From NCBI RefSeq assembly GCF_022654015.1, contig NZ_CP073063.1, positions 2,294,001 to 2,358,000 of the forward strand: a stretch of DNA of 64,000 nt. Reading direction: 5' to 3'. Shown here in pieces: positions 27,245-37,288 of this stretch. The notes under the pieces are model-generated. The model was given only the letters and a program-made list of their open reading frames with translations, made no database searches and was not told where the DNA came from. The translations under genes and the position numbers were made by a program. How positions within the stretch are numbered: the first letter of the stretch is position 1; each line of letters opens with the position of its first letter. Origin of the DNA: Brevundimonas diminuta. GTDB taxonomy: Bacteria; Pseudomonadota; Alphaproteobacteria; Caulobacterales; Caulobacteraceae.

Positions 27245-28624
27245 TTAGCGGCGAACCGGCGTGGGAGCGCCGCGACCGCCACGACCACGCAGCTTGGCCT
27301 TCTTGATCAGGCCTTCGTACTGGTGCGCCAGCAGTTGGGACTGGATCTGGGCCACAGTGTCCATGGTGACCGAGACGACGATCAAGATAGACGTTCCGCC
27401 AAAGTACAGGCTGTTGCCGAACTGGCTGACGATAAACTCGGGCAGCAGGCAGACCGCAGTGATGTAGGCGGCGCCGATCACGGTCAGGCGGGTCAGGACA
27501 TAGTCCAGATATTCCGCCGTGCGCTTGCCCGGACGGATGCCCGGCAGGAAGCCGCCATATTTGCGCAGGTTCTCGGCTGTGTCCTCGGGATTGAAGGTGA
27601 TCGAGGTGTAGAAGAAGCAGAAGAAGACGATCAGGGCGGCATACAGCGCCATGAACAGCGGCTGGCCGTGCGTCAGCTGCGCCGTCACCAGCGGCAGCCA
27701 GCTCATCCAGCTGGGCAGGTCGGCGTTGGCCGTCATGGTCGCAACCGTCGTCGGCAGCATCAGCAGCGAAGAGGCGAAGATCGGCGGGATCACGCCGGCG
27801 GTGTTGACCTTCAGCGGCAGGAACGAACGCTCGCCGCCAGCCATGCGGTTGCCTTCCTGGCGCTTCGGATACTGGATCAGAAGACGGCGCTGGGCGCGCT
27901 CCATGAAGACGATGAAGACCACGGTGGCCACGGCCAGGATGGCGATGAACAGCAGGGCGAAGGCCGACATCTGGCCCTGCTGGGCCAGGCCCAGCAGGCG
28001 GGCGATGGTGGACGGCAAGACCGCCACGATGCCGGCGAAGATGATCAGCGAGATGCCGTTGCCGACGCCGCGCGCCGTCACCTGCTCGCCCAGCCACATC
28101 AGGAACATGGTGCCGCCGGTCAGGGTCACGACTGTCGAGATGATGAAGAAGATGCCGGGGTTGTCGACCAGGCCGGCCGTGCTGTTCAAGCCCGCCGCGA
28201 TGCCGAAGGACTGCGCCAACGCCAGGAACACCGTCAGATAACGGGTGTATTGGTTCAGCTGCTTGCGGCCGCTTTCGCCGCCTTCCTTCTTCAGCTTCTC
28301 CCAGGGCGGATACACCGTGCCCATCAGCTGCACGATGATCGAGGCCGAGATGTAGGGCATCACGTTCAGCGCGAAGATGGCCATACGCTCGACCGCGCCG
28401 CCCGAGAACATGTTGAACATGTCCAGGATGCCGCGCTGACCGTCCGGGTTCTGGAAGAACTGCAGGAAGGCCTGCGAGTTGATGCCCGGGATCGGCACAT
28501 AGGTGCCGATGCGATAGACCAGAAGCGCGCCCAGCGTGAACAGCAGGCGTTTATGCAGCTCGGTCGCTTTCGCGAACGAGCCCATGTTCATATTGGCGGC
28601 GAGTTGTTCTGCGGCCGAAGCCAT
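27245..28624 (-). CDS. secY: preprotein translocase subunit SecY
   Basis: 459 residues with ten predicted membrane helices. Family motifs include YIPIPGI-like TYVPIPGINSQAF, GGAVERMAIFALNVMPYISASII and the cytoplasmic loop with FMERAQRRLLIQYPKR. SecY forms the protein-conducting channel of the inner membrane. The ATG at 28624 has GGGGA upstream, immediately beside a small hairpin, and the preceding leader is strongly structured. Confidence 0.98.
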   Translation of the reverse strand: MASAAEQLAANMNMGSFAKATELHKRLLFTLGALLVYRIGTYVPIPGINSQAFLQFFQNPDGQRGILDMFNMFSGGAVERMAIFALNVMPYISASIIVQLMGTVYPPWEKLKKEGGESGRKQLNQYTRYLTVFLALAQSFGIAAGLNSTAGLVDNPGIFFIISTVVTLTGGTMFLMWLGEQVTARGVGNGISLIIFAGIVAVLPSTIARLLGLAQQGQMSAFALLFIAILAVATVVFIVFMERAQRRLLIQYPKRQEGNRMAGGERSFLPLKVNTAGVIPPIFASSLLMLPTTVATMTANADLPSWMSWLPLVTAQLTHGQPLFMALYAALIVFFCFFYTSITFNPEDTAENLRKYGGFLPGIRPGKRTAEYLDYVLTRLTVIGAAYITAVCLLPEFIVSQFGNSLYFGGTSILIVVSVTMDTVAQIQSQLLAHQYEGLIKKAKLRGRGGRGAPTPVRR

Positions 28625-28752
28625 TATGCGTCCCCACGACTGATTGAGTCGTCAGATAGGCGGAAAGCGGCCCTCATGCGAGGGCCGCTTCCGTTCTTTC
28701 GTCGTCGCAGATGTAATCAGGTCACGACCTAATCGCCGCGACGACGCGTGAC
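28625..28752 (-). other. structured leader between rplO and secY
   Basis: 128 bases with three nested or successive stems: CGTCGTCGC (28700-28708) with GCGACGACG (28738-28746), enclosing AGGT/ACCT; an 11-bp stem AAGCGGCCCTC (28665-28675) with its complement (28680-28690); and ACGACT/AGTCGT (28636-28652), which ends beside the secY Shine-Dalgarno GGGGA (28631-28635). None is followed by a U-tract, so a role in mRNA processing or translation control is more likely than termination. Confidence 0.5.
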
Positions 28753-29346
28753 TTAGGCTTTGGCGGCGGTGCGCTTGGTGCGGGCCGAGATCTTGTTCTC
28801 GTCGCCGCGCGGCGCCTTGGCGGCCGGAGCCTTGCCCTTGGCGGCGTTGCGCTTCTCGACGCGCGCGGCGGCCTTGGCTTCCGCTTCGATGCGTTGCTCG
28901 ACGACCGAGCCGCCAGCGGCTTCGATGGCCTTCTTGGCGCCGGCGGTGGCCGACCAGACGACCAGATTCAGCGCTTGCTTCAGCTCACCGGTGCCCAGCA
29001 GACGCACGCCATCCTTGACGCGACGGATCACGCCGGCGGCGACTAGGGCGTCGCCCTTCAGTTCGGACTTGGCGTCCAGCTTGCCGGCGTCCACGGCGTC
29101 CTGGAGGCGCCACAGGTTCACTTCAGCCAGCTTCAGAGCATTGGCGTTGTTGAACCCGCGCTTGGGCATACGCATGTACAGGGGCATTTGGCCGCCTTCG
29201 AAGCCGCCGATGGCGACGCCCGAACGCGACTTCTGACCCTTGACACCACGACCAGCGGTCTTGCCTTTGCCCGAACCGGGGCCACGGCCGACGCGCATGC
29301 GCTTCTTGTGGGCGCCTTCGTTGTCGCGGATTTCGTTCAGTTTCAT
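28753..29346 (-). CDS. rplO: 50S ribosomal protein L15 with long C-terminal tail
   Basis: 197 residues. The N-terminal two thirds match L15 ([36 protein letters not shown]), an early assembly protein of the 50S subunit. From about residue 152 a tail rich in Ala, Lys and Arg follows ([17 protein letters not shown]...RTKRTAAKA), making it about 45-50 residues longer than usual L15. Confidence 0.96.
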   Translation of the reverse strand: MKLNEIRDNEGAHKKRMRVGRGPGSGKGKTAGRGVKGQKSRSGVAIGGFEGGQMPLYMRMPKRGFNNANALKLAEVNLWRLQDAVDAGKLDAKSELKGDALVAAGVIRRVKDGVRLLGTGELKQALNLVVWSATAGAKKAIEAAGGSVVEQRIEAEAKAAARVEKRNAAKGKAPAAKAPRGDENKISARTKRTAAKA

Positions 29347-29399
29347 GTGCCTGATCCTTTCGGGTGCTAGCGCCCGGACATCATCCGGACTCGGCTTGG

Positions 29400-29430
29400 A
29401 AAAAATGAAGGGCCGCTGATAGGCGACCCT
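29400..29430 (-). terminator. terminator-like hairpin between rpmD and rplO
   Basis: Reading leftward: AGGGTCGC (29430-29423), loop of six, GCGGCCCT (29416-29409), then TCA and six T (29405-29400). The 8-bp stem includes one G-U pair. It sits in mid-operon, 54 bases upstream of the rplO start, so it may act as an attenuator or reduce downstream transcription. Confidence 0.55.
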
Positions 29431-29453
29431 CTGGGTATTCGCAAGTGCAGAAA

Positions 29454-29481
29454 CGCCCTCCCCCGGGTGCGGGAGAGGGCG
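29454..29481. repeat. REP-like hairpin between rpmD and rplO
   Basis: CGCCCTC (29454-29460) pairs with GAGGGCG (29475-29481), extended by CCC/GGG past one bulged A. Its composition resembles the CCCTCTCCC/GGGAGAGGG hairpin at 16944-16964, so it may be a diverged member of the same intergenic repeat, here inside the ribosomal operon, 8 bases upstream (by coordinate) of the rpmD stop. Confidence 0.5.
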
Positions 29482-29488
29482 AAACGGC

Positions 29489-29677
29489 TTACTTTTCGAC
29501 GATCTCGGTCAGGTGGGCGACCTTGGCGATCATCCCGCGAACCGAAGGCGTGTCTTCCAGAGTGGATTCACGACCCAGGCGGTTCAGACCCAGGCCCACC
29601 AGGGTGGCGCGCTGGTCGTTCTTGCGGCGGATCGGCGAACCGGTCTGCTTGACGGTGACGGTTTTCTTCTCAGCCAT
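29489..29677 (-). CDS. rpmD: 50S ribosomal protein L30
   Basis: 62 residues; [26 protein letters not shown] (in part) is the L30 signature. Small peripheral 50S protein. It begins 3 bases after the rpsE stop and is followed by an unusually long 142-base gap before rplO. Confidence 0.96.
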   Translation of the reverse strand: MAEKKTVTVKQTGSPIRRKNDQRATLVGLGLNRLGRESTLEDTPSVRGMIAKVAHLTEIVEK

Positions 29678-29680
29678 GAC

Positions 29681-30289
29681 TTAGGACTCCACGGCTTCGG
29701 GCGCCGAGGCGCCGTCGTTGCGGCGGCCCATCAGATCCGCGACCTTCTTGCCGCGCTTGGACGCGACTTGACGGGGCGAGGACTGGACCTTCAGCGCTTC
29801 GAACGTCGCGCGGATCATGTTGTAGGGGTTCGACGAACCGGTCGACTTGCCCACGACGTCCTGGACGCCGAGGGTTTCGAGCACGGCGCGCATCGGACCG
29901 CCCGCGATGACGCCGGTCCCGGGAGGGGCGGCGCGCATCATGATCTTGCCGGCGCCCCAACGGCCGTTGCCGTCGTGGTGCAGGGTGCGGTTCTCGCGCA
30001 GCGGAACGCGGATCATCGTCTTCTTGGCTTCTTCAGTCGCCTTGCGGATGGCTTCCGGCACTTCTCGCGCCTTGCCGTGACCGAAGCCGACGCGACCCTT
30101 GCCGTCGCCGACGACCATCAGGGCTGCAAAGCTGAAGCGACGGCCGCCTTTGACGGTGGCGGCGACGCGGTTGATGTGCACCAGCTTCTCGACGATGTCG
30201 GAATCCGGACCATCAGCAGCGGGACCGTTGCGGTTGTCACGACGGTTGCGATCGTTGCCGCCGCCGCCGCGTTGGGGTTGTTGCGCCAT
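29681..30289 (-). CDS. rpsE: 30S ribosomal protein S5
   Basis: 202 residues. The dsRBD-like N-terminal part and the C-terminal fold show [18 protein letters not shown] and [18 protein letters not shown], typical of S5, which acts in decoding fidelity. The first 30 residues are Gln/Gly/Asn/Arg-rich and the C-terminal 20 are variable. Confidence 0.97.
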   Translation of the reverse strand: MAQQPQRGGGGNDRNRRDNRNGPAADGPDSDIVEKLVHINRVAATVKGGRRFSFAALMVVGDGKGRVGFGHGKAREVPEAIRKATEEAKKTMIRVPLRENRTLHHDGNGRWGAGKIMMRAAPPGTGVIAGGPMRAVLETLGVQDVVGKSTGSSNPYNMIRATFEALKVQSSPRQVASKRGKKVADLMGRRNDGASAPEAVES

Positions 30290-30301
30290 CTGTCGCGTCC
30301 C

Positions 30302-30658
30302 TTAGAAGTTCAGGCCGGCTTCACGCGCGGCTTCCGCCAGCGCCTTCACCCGTCCATGATAGATGTACTCGCCACGGTCGAAGACGACGTCCTTGACGCC
30401 CTTCTCGATGGCGCGTTCGGCGATCAGCTTGCCGATCGCGGCGGCCGCAGCCGTGTCCGAACCGCGCTTGCCCTTGCCGCCTTCCAGCGACGAGGCAGCC
30501 ACGACCGTCACGCCCTGGGCGTCGTCGATGATCTGGGCCGAGATGTTCTTGTCCGAACGGTAGACCGACAGACGCAGACGACCGTTGGCGACAGCCTTCA
30601 GGCGGCGACGCGTGCGCTCCGAGCGACGCTTGGCTTGTTGTCGAAGAGAAAGAGCCAT
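30302..30658 (-). CDS. rplR: 50S ribosomal protein L18
   Basis: 118 residues. [18 protein letters not shown] and the C-terminal [20 protein letters not shown] mark L18, which binds 5S rRNA. It lies in the normal place between rplF and rpsE. Confidence 0.97.
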   Translation of the reverse strand: MALSLRQQAKRRSERTRRRLKAVANGRLRLSVYRSDKNISAQIIDDAQGVTVVAASSLEGGKGKRGSDTAAAAAIGKLIAERAIEKGVKDVVFDRGEYIYHGRVKALAEAAREAGLNF

Positions 30659-30661
30659 GAC

Positions 30662-31195
30662 TTACTTCTTCTTGCCTTCCTTGCGACGGACCTTCTCGCC
30701 CGCGTAACGGACGCCCTTGCCCTTATAGGGCTCCGGCGGACGCAGCTTGCGGATGACCGAGGCGATCTGACCGACGGCTTGCTTGTCAGCGCCCGAGATC
30801 TTGATCTCGGTCTGCTTCGGCACAGCGAAGCTGACGCCGGCCGGCGGAGCGATATCGACTTCGTGCGAGAAGCCGAGTTGCAGCGAAAGGGCGTCGCCCT
30901 TCATCGCGGCGCGGTAACCCACGCCGACCAGCTCCAGCGACTTTTCAAAGCCCGTGGTGACGCCGACGACCATGTTGTCGACCAGGGTGCGCGACAGACC
31001 CCACATCGCGCGAGCGCGAGGCGTGTCCGAACGCGGCGTCAGCGACAGTTCGTCGCCTTCCTGCTTAACTTCGATCTCGTCGGCGACGGTCCAGGCGCTC
31101 TCGCCCTTGGGTCCCTTGACGGTGACGTTCTGGCCGTCGAGCGTGACAGTCACGCCCTTCGGCACGGCGATGGTTTTCTTGCCAATACGGGACAT
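30662..31195 (-). CDS. rplF: 50S ribosomal protein L6
   Basis: 177 residues. [15 protein letters not shown] at the start and [26 protein letters not shown] (in part) at the end are diagnostic of L6, located near the factor-binding region of the 50S. Confidence 0.98.
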   Translation of the reverse strand: MSRIGKKTIAVPKGVTVTLDGQNVTVKGPKGESAWTVADEIEVKQEGDELSLTPRSDTPRARAMWGLSRTLVDNMVVGVTTGFEKSLELVGVGYRAAMKGDALSLQLGFSHEVDIAPPAGVSFAVPKQTEIKISGADKQAVGQIASVIRKLRPPEPYKGKGVRYAGEKVRRKEGKKK

Positions 31196-31196
31196 A

Positions 31197-31595
31197 TCAG
31201 TAGACCCTGCAGAGGACTTCGCCGCCGACGTTAGCGTCGCGGGCGGAAGCGTCAGACATGACGCCCTTCGAAGTCGAGAGGATCGAGATGCCGAGGCCGT
31301 TCTTGACGGGCTTCAGATCGCCGATCGCCGAATAGACGCGGCGGCCCGGCTTGGACACGCGCGCGATCTCGGCGATGACGGGCTGACCGTCGAAGTACTT
31401 CAGCTCGATCTCGAACTGCGGAAACTCACCCGGGTTCTGAACCAGGTTGTAGCCGCGGATGTAGCCTTCGTCCTGCAGCACGTCGAGGACGCGCTGGCGC
31501 AGACGCGAGGCCGGGGTCAGCACCTTGGAACGCTTGCGGGTCGCCGCGTTCTTGATGCGAGCGATCATGTCGCTCAGGGGATCGTTGATCATCAT
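31197..31595 (-). CDS. rpsH: 30S ribosomal protein S8
   Basis: 132 residues. [13 protein letters not shown] near the N-terminus and [20 protein letters not shown] at the C-terminus identify S8, an early 16S-binding protein which in E. coli is the translational repressor of the spc operon. ATG codons at 31595 and 31592 are adjacent. Confidence 0.98.
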   Translation of the reverse strand: MMINDPLSDMIARIKNAATRKRSKVLTPASRLRQRVLDVLQDEGYIRGYNLVQNPGEFPQFEIELKYFDGQPVIAEIARVSKPGRRVYSAIGDLKPVKNGLGISILSTSKGVMSDASARDANVGGEVLCRVY

Positions 31596-31610
31596 GTCTG
31601 TTCGCTCCCC

Positions 31611-31916
31611 TTACCAGCTCGACTTCGTCAGGCCGGGAATCTGGCCCAGGTTGCCCAGTTCACGCAGCGCAATCCGGCTCATCTTGAGCTTGCGGTAGAA
31701 CGCCCGCGGACGACCCGTCACTTCGCAGCGGTTGCGAATGCGGCTCGGCGCGGAGTTGCGCGGCAGGGCGGCCAGTTGCAGGCGCGCCTCGAAGCGCTCC
31801 TCCAGCGGCAGGTTTTCGTCGTTGGCGGTCGCCTTCAGGGCGGCCCGCTTCGCGGCATACTTCGCAACCAGGGCCTTTACGGCTTCGTTGCGGTTTACGG
31901 CGCTTTTCTTAGCCAT
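31611..31916 (-). CDS. rpsN: 30S ribosomal protein S14 (zinc-free form)
   Basis: 101 residues. The C-terminal [21 protein letters not shown], shown in part, identifies S14; there is no pair of CxxC motifs, so this is the long zinc-independent form. 30S head protein. Confidence 0.97.
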   Translation of the reverse strand: MAKKSAVNRNEAVKALVAKYAAKRAALKATANDENLPLEERFEARLQLAALPRNSAPSRIRNRCEVTGRPRAFYRKLKMSRIALRELGNLGQIPGLTKSSW

Positions 31917-31935
31917 TGTGCTCTTCCCTTCCCGC

Positions 31936-32496
31936 TCAGTTCTTCACGAACGGGAACTTGAACTCGGTGAGGAGAGCCTTGGCTTCCTCATCGGTCTTGG
32001 CCGTGGTGCAGACGACAATGTCCATGCCCCACATCTGATCGATCTGGTCGTAGTTGATCTCCGGGAACACGATGTGCTCCTTCAGACCCGTGGCGTAGTT
32101 GCCGCGACCATCGAAGGACGTGCCCTTCAGACCACGGAAATCTTTCACGCGCGGCAGCGCGATCGTGATGAACCGGTCCAGGAACTCGTACATCTGGTCG
32201 CCGCGCAGGGTGACCTTGCCGCCGATAACCATGCCTTCGCGCAGCTTGAAGCCGGCGATGGAGTTACGGGCCTTGGTGGCGACGGCCTTCTGACCGGCGA
32301 TGGCGGTCAGATCCTTGAGGGCGGTGTTCGCCTTCTTGGAGTCCGCGACGGCTTCGCCGATGCCCATGTTCAGGACGATCTTGTCCAGCTTGGGCACCTG
32401 CATTTCGTTCGTGTAGCCGAACTTTTCCTTCATCACCTGGCGGATGCGAGCGTGATACTCGTCCTTGAGGCGCGGGGTGTACTTCTCGGTAGCCAT
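31936..32496 (-). CDS. rplE: 50S ribosomal protein L5
   Basis: 186 residues. [16 protein letters not shown] and [20 protein letters not shown] are L5 motifs; it binds 5S rRNA and contacts S13 and P-site tRNA. Its ATG shares one base with the rplX stop (TGATG). Confidence 0.98.
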   Translation of the reverse strand: MATEKYTPRLKDEYHARIRQVMKEKFGYTNEMQVPKLDKIVLNMGIGEAVADSKKANTALKDLTAIAGQKAVATKARNSIAGFKLREGMVIGGKVTLRGDQMYEFLDRFITIALPRVKDFRGLKGTSFDGRGNYATGLKEHIVFPEINYDQIDQMWGMDIVVCTTAKTDEEAKALLTEFKFPFVKN

Positions 32497-32804
32497 CAGA
32501 TGACGTCTCCCGTCGTCTTGGCGATGCGGACCTTCTTGTCCCCATCGATCTTGAAGCCGACGCGGGTCGCCTTGCCGTTGGCGTCGGCGATCGCGACGTT
32601 CGACAGGTGAAGCGAGGCTTCCTTGTTCTTGATGCCGCCCTGCGGGTCAGCCTGGCTCGGGCGCGTGTGGCGCTGAACCATGTTGACGCCTTCGACGAGG
32701 ACGCGGTTTTCGGTGGGCAGGACCTTCAGCACGTTTCCCGTGCGGCCCTTGTCCTTGCCGGTGAGGACGACGACGCGGTCGCCCTTCTTGATCTTGGCGG
32801 CCAT
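32496..32804 (-). CDS. rplX: 50S ribosomal protein L24
   Basis: 102 residues. The KOW motif [19 protein letters not shown] is clear. L24 starts 50S assembly. One base separates it from the rplN stop, and it is coupled to rplE. Confidence 0.98.
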   Translation of the reverse strand: MAAKIKKGDRVVVLTGKDKGRTGNVLKVLPTENRVLVEGVNMVQRHTRPSQADPQGGIKNKEASLHLSNVAIADANGKATRVGFKIDGDKKVRIAKTTGDVI

Positions 32805-32805
32805 G

Positions 32806-33174
32806 TTACAGGACCTCCGGAGCCAGCGAGATGATCTTCATGTGGTTCTTGGCGCGCAGTTCGCGAGGAACCGGGCCGAAGATCCGCGTGCCGACAGGCT
32901 CGTTCTGCTTGTTGACGATGACGGCGGCCGACTTGTCAAAGCGGATGACCGAGCCGTCCTTGCGTTGGATGTCCTTGGCGGTGCGCACGACGATGGCGCG
33001 AACGACGTCGCCCTTCTTCACACGGCCGCGCGGAATGGCTTCCTTCACGGAGGCGACGATTGTGTCGCCGATCGAGGCGTAGCGGCGCTTGGAGCCGCCC
33101 AACACCTTGATGCACATGACCCGGCGGGCGCCCGAATTATCGGCCACTTCCAGGTTAGTTTGCATCTGGATCAT
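32806..33174 (-). CDS. rplN: 50S ribosomal protein L14
   Basis: 122 residues, the exact usual length. [20 protein letters not shown] and [13 protein letters not shown] are diagnostic. L14 lies at the 50S interface and forms bridges to 16S rRNA. Confidence 0.98.
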   Translation of the reverse strand: MIQMQTNLEVADNSGARRVMCIKVLGGSKRRYASIGDTIVASVKEAIPRGRVKKGDVVRAIVVRTAKDIQRKDGSVIRFDKSAAVIVNKQNEPVGTRIFGPVPRELRAKNHMKIISLAPEVL

Positions 33175-33192
33175 AAGATCAGATCCTTCTGA

Positions 33193-33435
33193 TTACGAGG
33201 CGGAGGCGTTGGAAAGAACTTCCCAGCGCTTCAGTTTGGACTTGGGGGCGCACTCGACGATGCGAGCGATGTCGCCGACCTTGAGCGCGTTGGCTTCGTC
33301 GTGCGCGTGGTACTTCTTGGACGACCGGACGGTCTTCTTCAGAAGCGGGTGAAGCAGGGTGCGCTCCACCTTCACAACGACAGTCTTCTCGCCCTTGTCG
33401 GACACGACCACGCCTTCAAGAATTCGCTTGGGCAT
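33193..33435 (-). CDS. rpsQ: 30S ribosomal protein S17
   Basis: 80 residues from ATG 33435 ([21 protein letters not shown]). The OB-fold protein S17 binds 16S rRNA early in assembly. A longer in-frame reading to 33510 would overlap rpmC and adds no conserved sequence. Confidence 0.97.
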   Translation of the reverse strand: MPKRILEGVVVSDKGEKTVVVKVERTLLHPLLKKTVRSSKKYHAHDEANALKVGDIARIVECAPKSKLKRWEVLSNASAS

Positions 33436-33445
33436 ATTCGTTTCC

Positions 33446-33643
33446 TTACGAGGCCGCACGCTTCTCGCGCAGAAGCGTCGAGATGCGAGCGATGTCTTTG
33501 CGGACTTCACCGACGCGGTGAGTCTTTTCCATTTGGCCGGTGGCCGCCTGGAAGCGCAGGTTGAACTGTTCCTTCTTGAGCTTCAGCAGCTCGTCGGACA
33601 GTTGGTCGGTCGTTTGCGACCGCAGATCGGCGATCTTGGTCAT
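33446..33643 (-). CDS. rpmC: 50S ribosomal protein L29
   Basis: 65 residues; [18 protein letters not shown] and [14 protein letters not shown] form the two-helix L29 hairpin near the exit tunnel. Its ATG shares one base with the rplP stop (TAATG). Confidence 0.97.
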   Translation of the reverse strand: MTKIADLRSQTTDQLSDELLKLKKEQFNLRFQAATGQMEKTHRVGEVRKDIARISTLLREKRAAS

Positions 33644-34083
33644 TAGGCGGCAGCCTCCACATGCGCGACGCCGGCGTCGATACGGGTCACGACCTTGGTG
33701 CGGACCGGCAGCTTGGCGGCGCCGAGACGGAGTGCTTCGCGGGCGACATCGTCCGGCACGCCGTCGATTTCAAACAGGATGCGGCCAGGGTGGCAACGCG
33801 CGGCCCAGTGGTCCACGGCGCCCTTGCCCTTACCCATCCGGACTTCGGCTGGCTTGCCCGTGACAGGCAGGTCGGGGAAGACGCGGATCCAGACGCGGCC
33901 CTGACGCTTCATCTGACGAGTGATCGCGCGGCGAGCCGCTTCGATCTGACGCGCGGTGATGCGTTCCGGCTCCAGCGTCTTCAGGCCATACGACCCGAAG
34001 TTCAGCGAGAAACCGCCCTTGGCCGAGCCATGGATCCGGCCCTTGAAGGCCTTGCGGTATTTGGTCTTCTTCGGTTGCAACAT
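33643..34083 (-). CDS. rplP: 50S ribosomal protein L16
   Basis: 146 residues. [19 protein letters not shown] and [19 protein letters not shown] are L16 motifs; it binds near the A-site tRNA elbow. The C-terminal extension ([22 protein letters not shown] in part) is slightly longer than in E. coli. Confidence 0.97.
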   Translation of the reverse strand: MLQPKKTKYRKAFKGRIHGSAKGGFSLNFGSYGLKTLEPERITARQIEAARRAITRQMKRQGRVWIRVFPDLPVTGKPAEVRMGKGKGAVDHWAARCHPGRILFEIDGVPDDVAREALRLGAAKLPVRTKVVTRIDAGVAHVEAAA

Positions 34084-34086
34084 GAC

Positions 34087-34842
34087 TTAGTTCTCACGTC
34101 CCCGGTCGCGACGCGGACCGCGGTCGCCACGGGGGCCGCCGCGTTCGCGGCCTTCGTTCGAGGAAGGACCCGACGCTTCCTGGGCCCAACGCTTGTCCTG
34201 CGCCATGGGATCGTGCTCCAGCACTTCACCCTTAAAGACCCAGACCTTCACGCCGATGATGCCGTAGGTCGTCTTGGCTTCGTAGAAGCCATAGTCGATG
34301 TCGGCGCGCAGCGTGTGAAGCGGCACGCGACCTTCGCGGTACCATTCCATACGTGCGATTTCCGCGCCGCCCAGACGACCCGAGACATTCATACGAATGC
34401 CCTTGGCGCCCAGACGCATGGCCGACTGCATCGAACGCTTCATGGCGCGACGGAAGGCCACGCGGCGCTCCAGCTGCTGCGCGATGTTCTCGGCGATCAG
34501 CTGCGCATCGGTTTCCGGCTTGCGGACTTCGATGATGTTCAGGTGAACTTCACCCTCGGTGCGCGCCGAGATATCCTTGCGGAGCTTCTCGATGTCAGCG
34601 CCCTTCTTGCCGATCACGACGCCCGGACGGGCGGCGTAGATGGTGATGCGGCACTTCTTGTGCGGGCGCTCGATGATGATGCGCGACACGCCGGCGGCGG
34701 CCAGGCGTTCCCGCAGCCACTCGCGCAGCTTCAGGTCCTGGTGCAGCAGGCGGGAATAGTCGGCGCCGGCGGCGAACCAGCGGCTGTCCCACGTGCGGTT
34801 CACGCCGAGGCGCAGACCGACCGGATTGATTTTCTGTCCCAT
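34087..34842 (-). CDS. rpsC: 30S ribosomal protein S3
   Basis: 251 residues. [20 protein letters not shown] at the start, a KH domain with [18 protein letters not shown], and the C-terminal domain with [22 protein letters not shown] disordered Arg/Gly-rich tail follows from about residue 225. S3 forms part of the mRNA entry tunnel. One-base overlap with rplV. Confidence 0.98.
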   Translation of the reverse strand: MGQKINPVGLRLGVNRTWDSRWFAAGADYSRLLHQDLKLREWLRERLAAAGVSRIIIERPHKKCRITIYAARPGVVIGKKGADIEKLRKDISARTEGEVHLNIIEVRKPETDAQLIAENIAQQLERRVAFRRAMKRSMQSAMRLGAKGIRMNVSGRLGGAEIARMEWYREGRVPLHTLRADIDYGFYEAKTTYGIIGVKVWVFKGEVLEHDPMAQDKRWAQEASGPSSNEGRERGGPRGDRGPRRDRGREN

Positions 34843-35222
34843 CAGGCGGCCTCGCCGGCTTCACGGACCACGATGGTGATCTCGCTGAACGGTTTCAGGA
34901 TGCGCGACGAACGACCGCGAGCACGGCTCGCGAAACGCTTCATCACCAGGTTCTTGCCCACGAAGGCCTCGGCGACGACCAGATTGTCGATGTCGAGGTT
35001 GTGGTTGTTCTCGGCGTTCGAGATCGCCGAATACAGGACCTTGCGGACGTCGCCGGCGATGCGCTTACGGCTGAATTCCAGCTCGTTCAGCGCCTTCTGG
35101 ACCGGCATGCCGCGGATCGAAGCGGCGACCAGGTTCAGCTTTTGCGGGCTGATGCGCACGTTGACCAGCTTGGCGCGGGCCTCGGTCGGGGCGACCCGAC
35201 GCTCGTTTTTTGTCTGGGCCAT
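34842..35222 (-). CDS. rplV: 50S ribosomal protein L22
   Basis: 126 residues. [22 protein letters not shown] and [21 protein letters not shown] (partly shown) identify L22; its beta hairpin lines the exit tunnel and is a macrolide-resistance site. Confidence 0.97.
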   Translation of the reverse strand: MAQTKNERRVAPTEARAKLVNVRISPQKLNLVAASIRGMPVQKALNELEFSRKRIAGDVRKVLYSAISNAENNHNLDIDNLVVAEAFVGKNLVMKRFASRARGRSSRILKPFSEITIVVREAGEAA

Positions 35223-35225
35223 CGG

Positions 35226-35504
35226 TTACTTCCTTTTGGCCTTCTTGTCCGCCGCGTGACCCGGGAAGTTCCGGGTCGGGGCGAACTCGCCGAGCTTCAT
35301 GCCGACCATCTCTTCCGAGACCGACACGGGCACGTGCTTCTGACCGTTATGGACGCCGAACGTCAGACCGACGAACTGCGGCAGGATGGTGGAGCGGCGC
35401 GACCAGGTCTTGATCACGTCCTTGCGGCCCGACGATTGAACGGCGTCGGCCTTCTTGAGCAGATACCCGTCGACAAACGGGCCTTTCCAGGAGGAGCGGG
35501 CCAT
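35226..35504 (-). CDS. rpsS: 30S ribosomal protein S19
   Basis: 92 residues. [18 protein letters not shown] and [19 protein letters not shown] are S19 signatures. It binds 16S rRNA in the 30S head together with S13. Confidence 0.98.
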   Translation of the reverse strand: MARSSWKGPFVDGYLLKKADAVQSSGRKDVIKTWSRRSTILPQFVGLTFGVHNGQKHVPVSVSEEMVGMKLGEFAPTRNFPGHAADKKAKRK

Positions 35505-35506
35505 TC

Positions 35507-36343
35507 TTAGCGAGCCTTCTTAACGTGGCGGGTACGGATGATGTACTTGTCCGTAGCCTTGTTCTTGCGGGTACGAGTGCCCTTGGTGTCCTTACCCCAC
35601 GGCGTGACGGGGGTACGACCACCAGAGGTCCGGCCTTCACCACCACCATGCGGGTGGTCGATCGGGTTCATGGCGACGCCGCGAACGTGCGGACGCCAGC
35701 CCATGTGACGCTTACGACCGGCCTTGCCCAGGTTCTGGTTCATGTGGTCGGGGTTCGAAACCGCGCCCACCGTGGCGATGCAGCCGTCCAGGACCATGCG
35801 CAGTTCGCCCGAGCCGAGACGGATCTGGGCGTAGCCCTGATCGCGACCGACCAGCTGGGCGTAGGCGCCGGCCGAACGGGCCAGCTGGGCGCCCTTGCCC
35901 GGCTTCATTTCGATGTTGTGGATGATCGTACCCACCGGCATCGAACGAAGCGGCATGGCGTTGCCCGGCTTCACGTCGGTCTTTTCGCCCGCGACGATCG
36001 TGTCGCCCGCCTTAAGGCGTTGCGGCGCGATGATGTAGGTCTTCTCGCCGTCCTCGTAGGTCACGAGAGCGATGAAGGCCGTGCGGTTCGGATCGTATTC
36101 CAGACGCTCGACCGTGCCGACCATGTCCCACTTGCGACGCTTGAAGTCGATCTTGCGGTACAGGGTCTTGGCGCCGCCGCCACGGAAGCGGACCGCGATG
36201 CGACCGCCCTGCCCGCGTCCGCCCGACTTGGTCAGGCCTTCGGTCAGCGACTTTTCCGGACGGCCCTTGTGGAGTTCCGAACGGTCGACCAGCACGAGGG
36301 CGCGACGGCCCGGCGAAGTCGGATTGTAGGTTTTCAAGGCCAT
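35507..36343 (-). CDS. rplB: 50S ribosomal protein L2
   Basis: 278 residues. [17 protein letters not shown] at the start, and [18 protein letters not shown] with the conserved His of the peptidyl-transferase region. One of the best conserved 50S proteins. Confidence 0.99.
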   Translation of the reverse strand: MALKTYNPTSPGRRALVLVDRSELHKGRPEKSLTEGLTKSGGRGQGGRIAVRFRGGGAKTLYRKIDFKRRKWDMVGTVERLEYDPNRTAFIALVTYEDGEKTYIIAPQRLKAGDTIVAGEKTDVKPGNAMPLRSMPVGTIIHNIEMKPGKGAQLARSAGAYAQLVGRDQGYAQIRLGSGELRMVLDGCIATVGAVSNPDHMNQNLGKAGRKRHMGWRPHVRGVAMNPIDHPHGGGEGRTSGGRTPVTPWGKDTKGTRTRKNKATDKYIIRTRHVKKAR

Positions 36344-36347
36344 CTGA

Positions 36348-36650
36348 TCAGAGCCCCGTGGTGACGTCGATCGACTGGCCGTCGGCCAGCGTCACGATCG
36401 CTTTTTTGATGTCGACGCGACGACCCAGGATGCCCCGGAAGCGCTTGGTCTTGCCCTTTTGAACCAGGGTGTTGACCTTGACGACGTTGACTTTGAACAG
36501 GCTTTCGACCGCAGCGGCGATCTCGTCCTTGGACGCCGTGTCGGCGACGCGGAAGACGACCTTGTTCTGCTCGGACAGGATCGTGGCCTTTTCGGTGATC
36601 ACCGGGGCCAGGATGGTGTCGTAGTGCTTGGCGGTAGGTTGAGCGGCCAT
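36348..36650 (-). CDS. rplW: 50S ribosomal protein L23
   Basis: 100 residues. [21 protein letters not shown] is an L23 opening (shown in part); L23 lies at the tunnel exit and is the docking site for trigger factor and SRP. Its ATG shares a base with the rplD stop (TAATG). Confidence 0.97.
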   Translation of the reverse strand: MAAQPTAKHYDTILAPVITEKATILSEQNKVVFRVADTASKDEIAAAVESLFKVNVVKVNTLVQKGKTKRFRGILGRRVDIKKAIVTLADGQSIDVTTGL

Positions 36651-37288
36651 TACGCGGCTTCCTTATCGCTGAAGCGGGCTTCGATGGCCTCGATGGCGGC
36701 CTTCGTCAGCACCAGCTTGTCAGCCCGCAGGATGTCATAGACGTTCAGGCCGGCGTTCGGCAGCACGTCGATGTGCGGGATGTTGCGTGCGGCCAGGCCG
36801 AAGTTCGTGTCGACTTCGGGACCCGCGATGATGAGCGCCTTGGTCCAGCCCAGCTTGCCGAGCGTTTCGCGCAGCGAAGCGGTCTTGGCTTCCTTGACCG
36901 AGACGGTGTCGACCACGATCAGGTCGCCCGACTTGGCCTTGGAGGACAGGGCGTGACGCAGAGCCAGCGCGCGGATCTTCTTCGGCAGCGAGAAGCCGTG
37001 ATCGCGAACGATCGGACCGAAGGCGCGCGAACCGCCGACGAACTGCGGTGCACGGCGCGAACCGTGACGAGCGCCGCCGGTGCCCTTTTGCTTGTACATC
37101 TTCTTACCCGTACGAGAGTTCTCGTTGCGGGTTTGAACCTTGTGCGTACCGGCGCGGCGCTTGGCCAGTTGCCAGTTGACGGTGCGGGCCAGGATGTCGC
37201 CGCGGATGTCGGAGATGCCGAAGACGGCGTCCGACAGTTCCACGTCGCCAGCAGCCTTGCCGTCGAGTTGGATGACAGAGAGTTTCAT
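36650..37288 (-). CDS. rplD: 50S ribosomal protein L4
   Basis: 212 residues. The tunnel loop with [20 protein letters not shown] and [17 protein letters not shown] [17 protein letters not shown] identify L4. In E. coli it also represses the S10 operon through its leader; the rpsJ leader here is long and structured, so a similar feedback is conceivable. One-base overlap with rplC. Confidence 0.98.
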   Translation of the reverse strand: MKLSVIQLDGKAAGDVELSDAVFGISDIRGDILARTVNWQLAKRRAGTHKVQTRNENSRTGKKMYKQKGTGGARHGSRRAPQFVGGSRAFGPIVRDHGFSLPKKIRALALRHALSSKAKSGDLIVVDTVSVKEAKTASLRETLGKLGWTKALIIAGPEVDTNFGLAARNIPHIDVLPNAGLNVYDILRADKLVLTKAAIEAIEARFSDKEAA

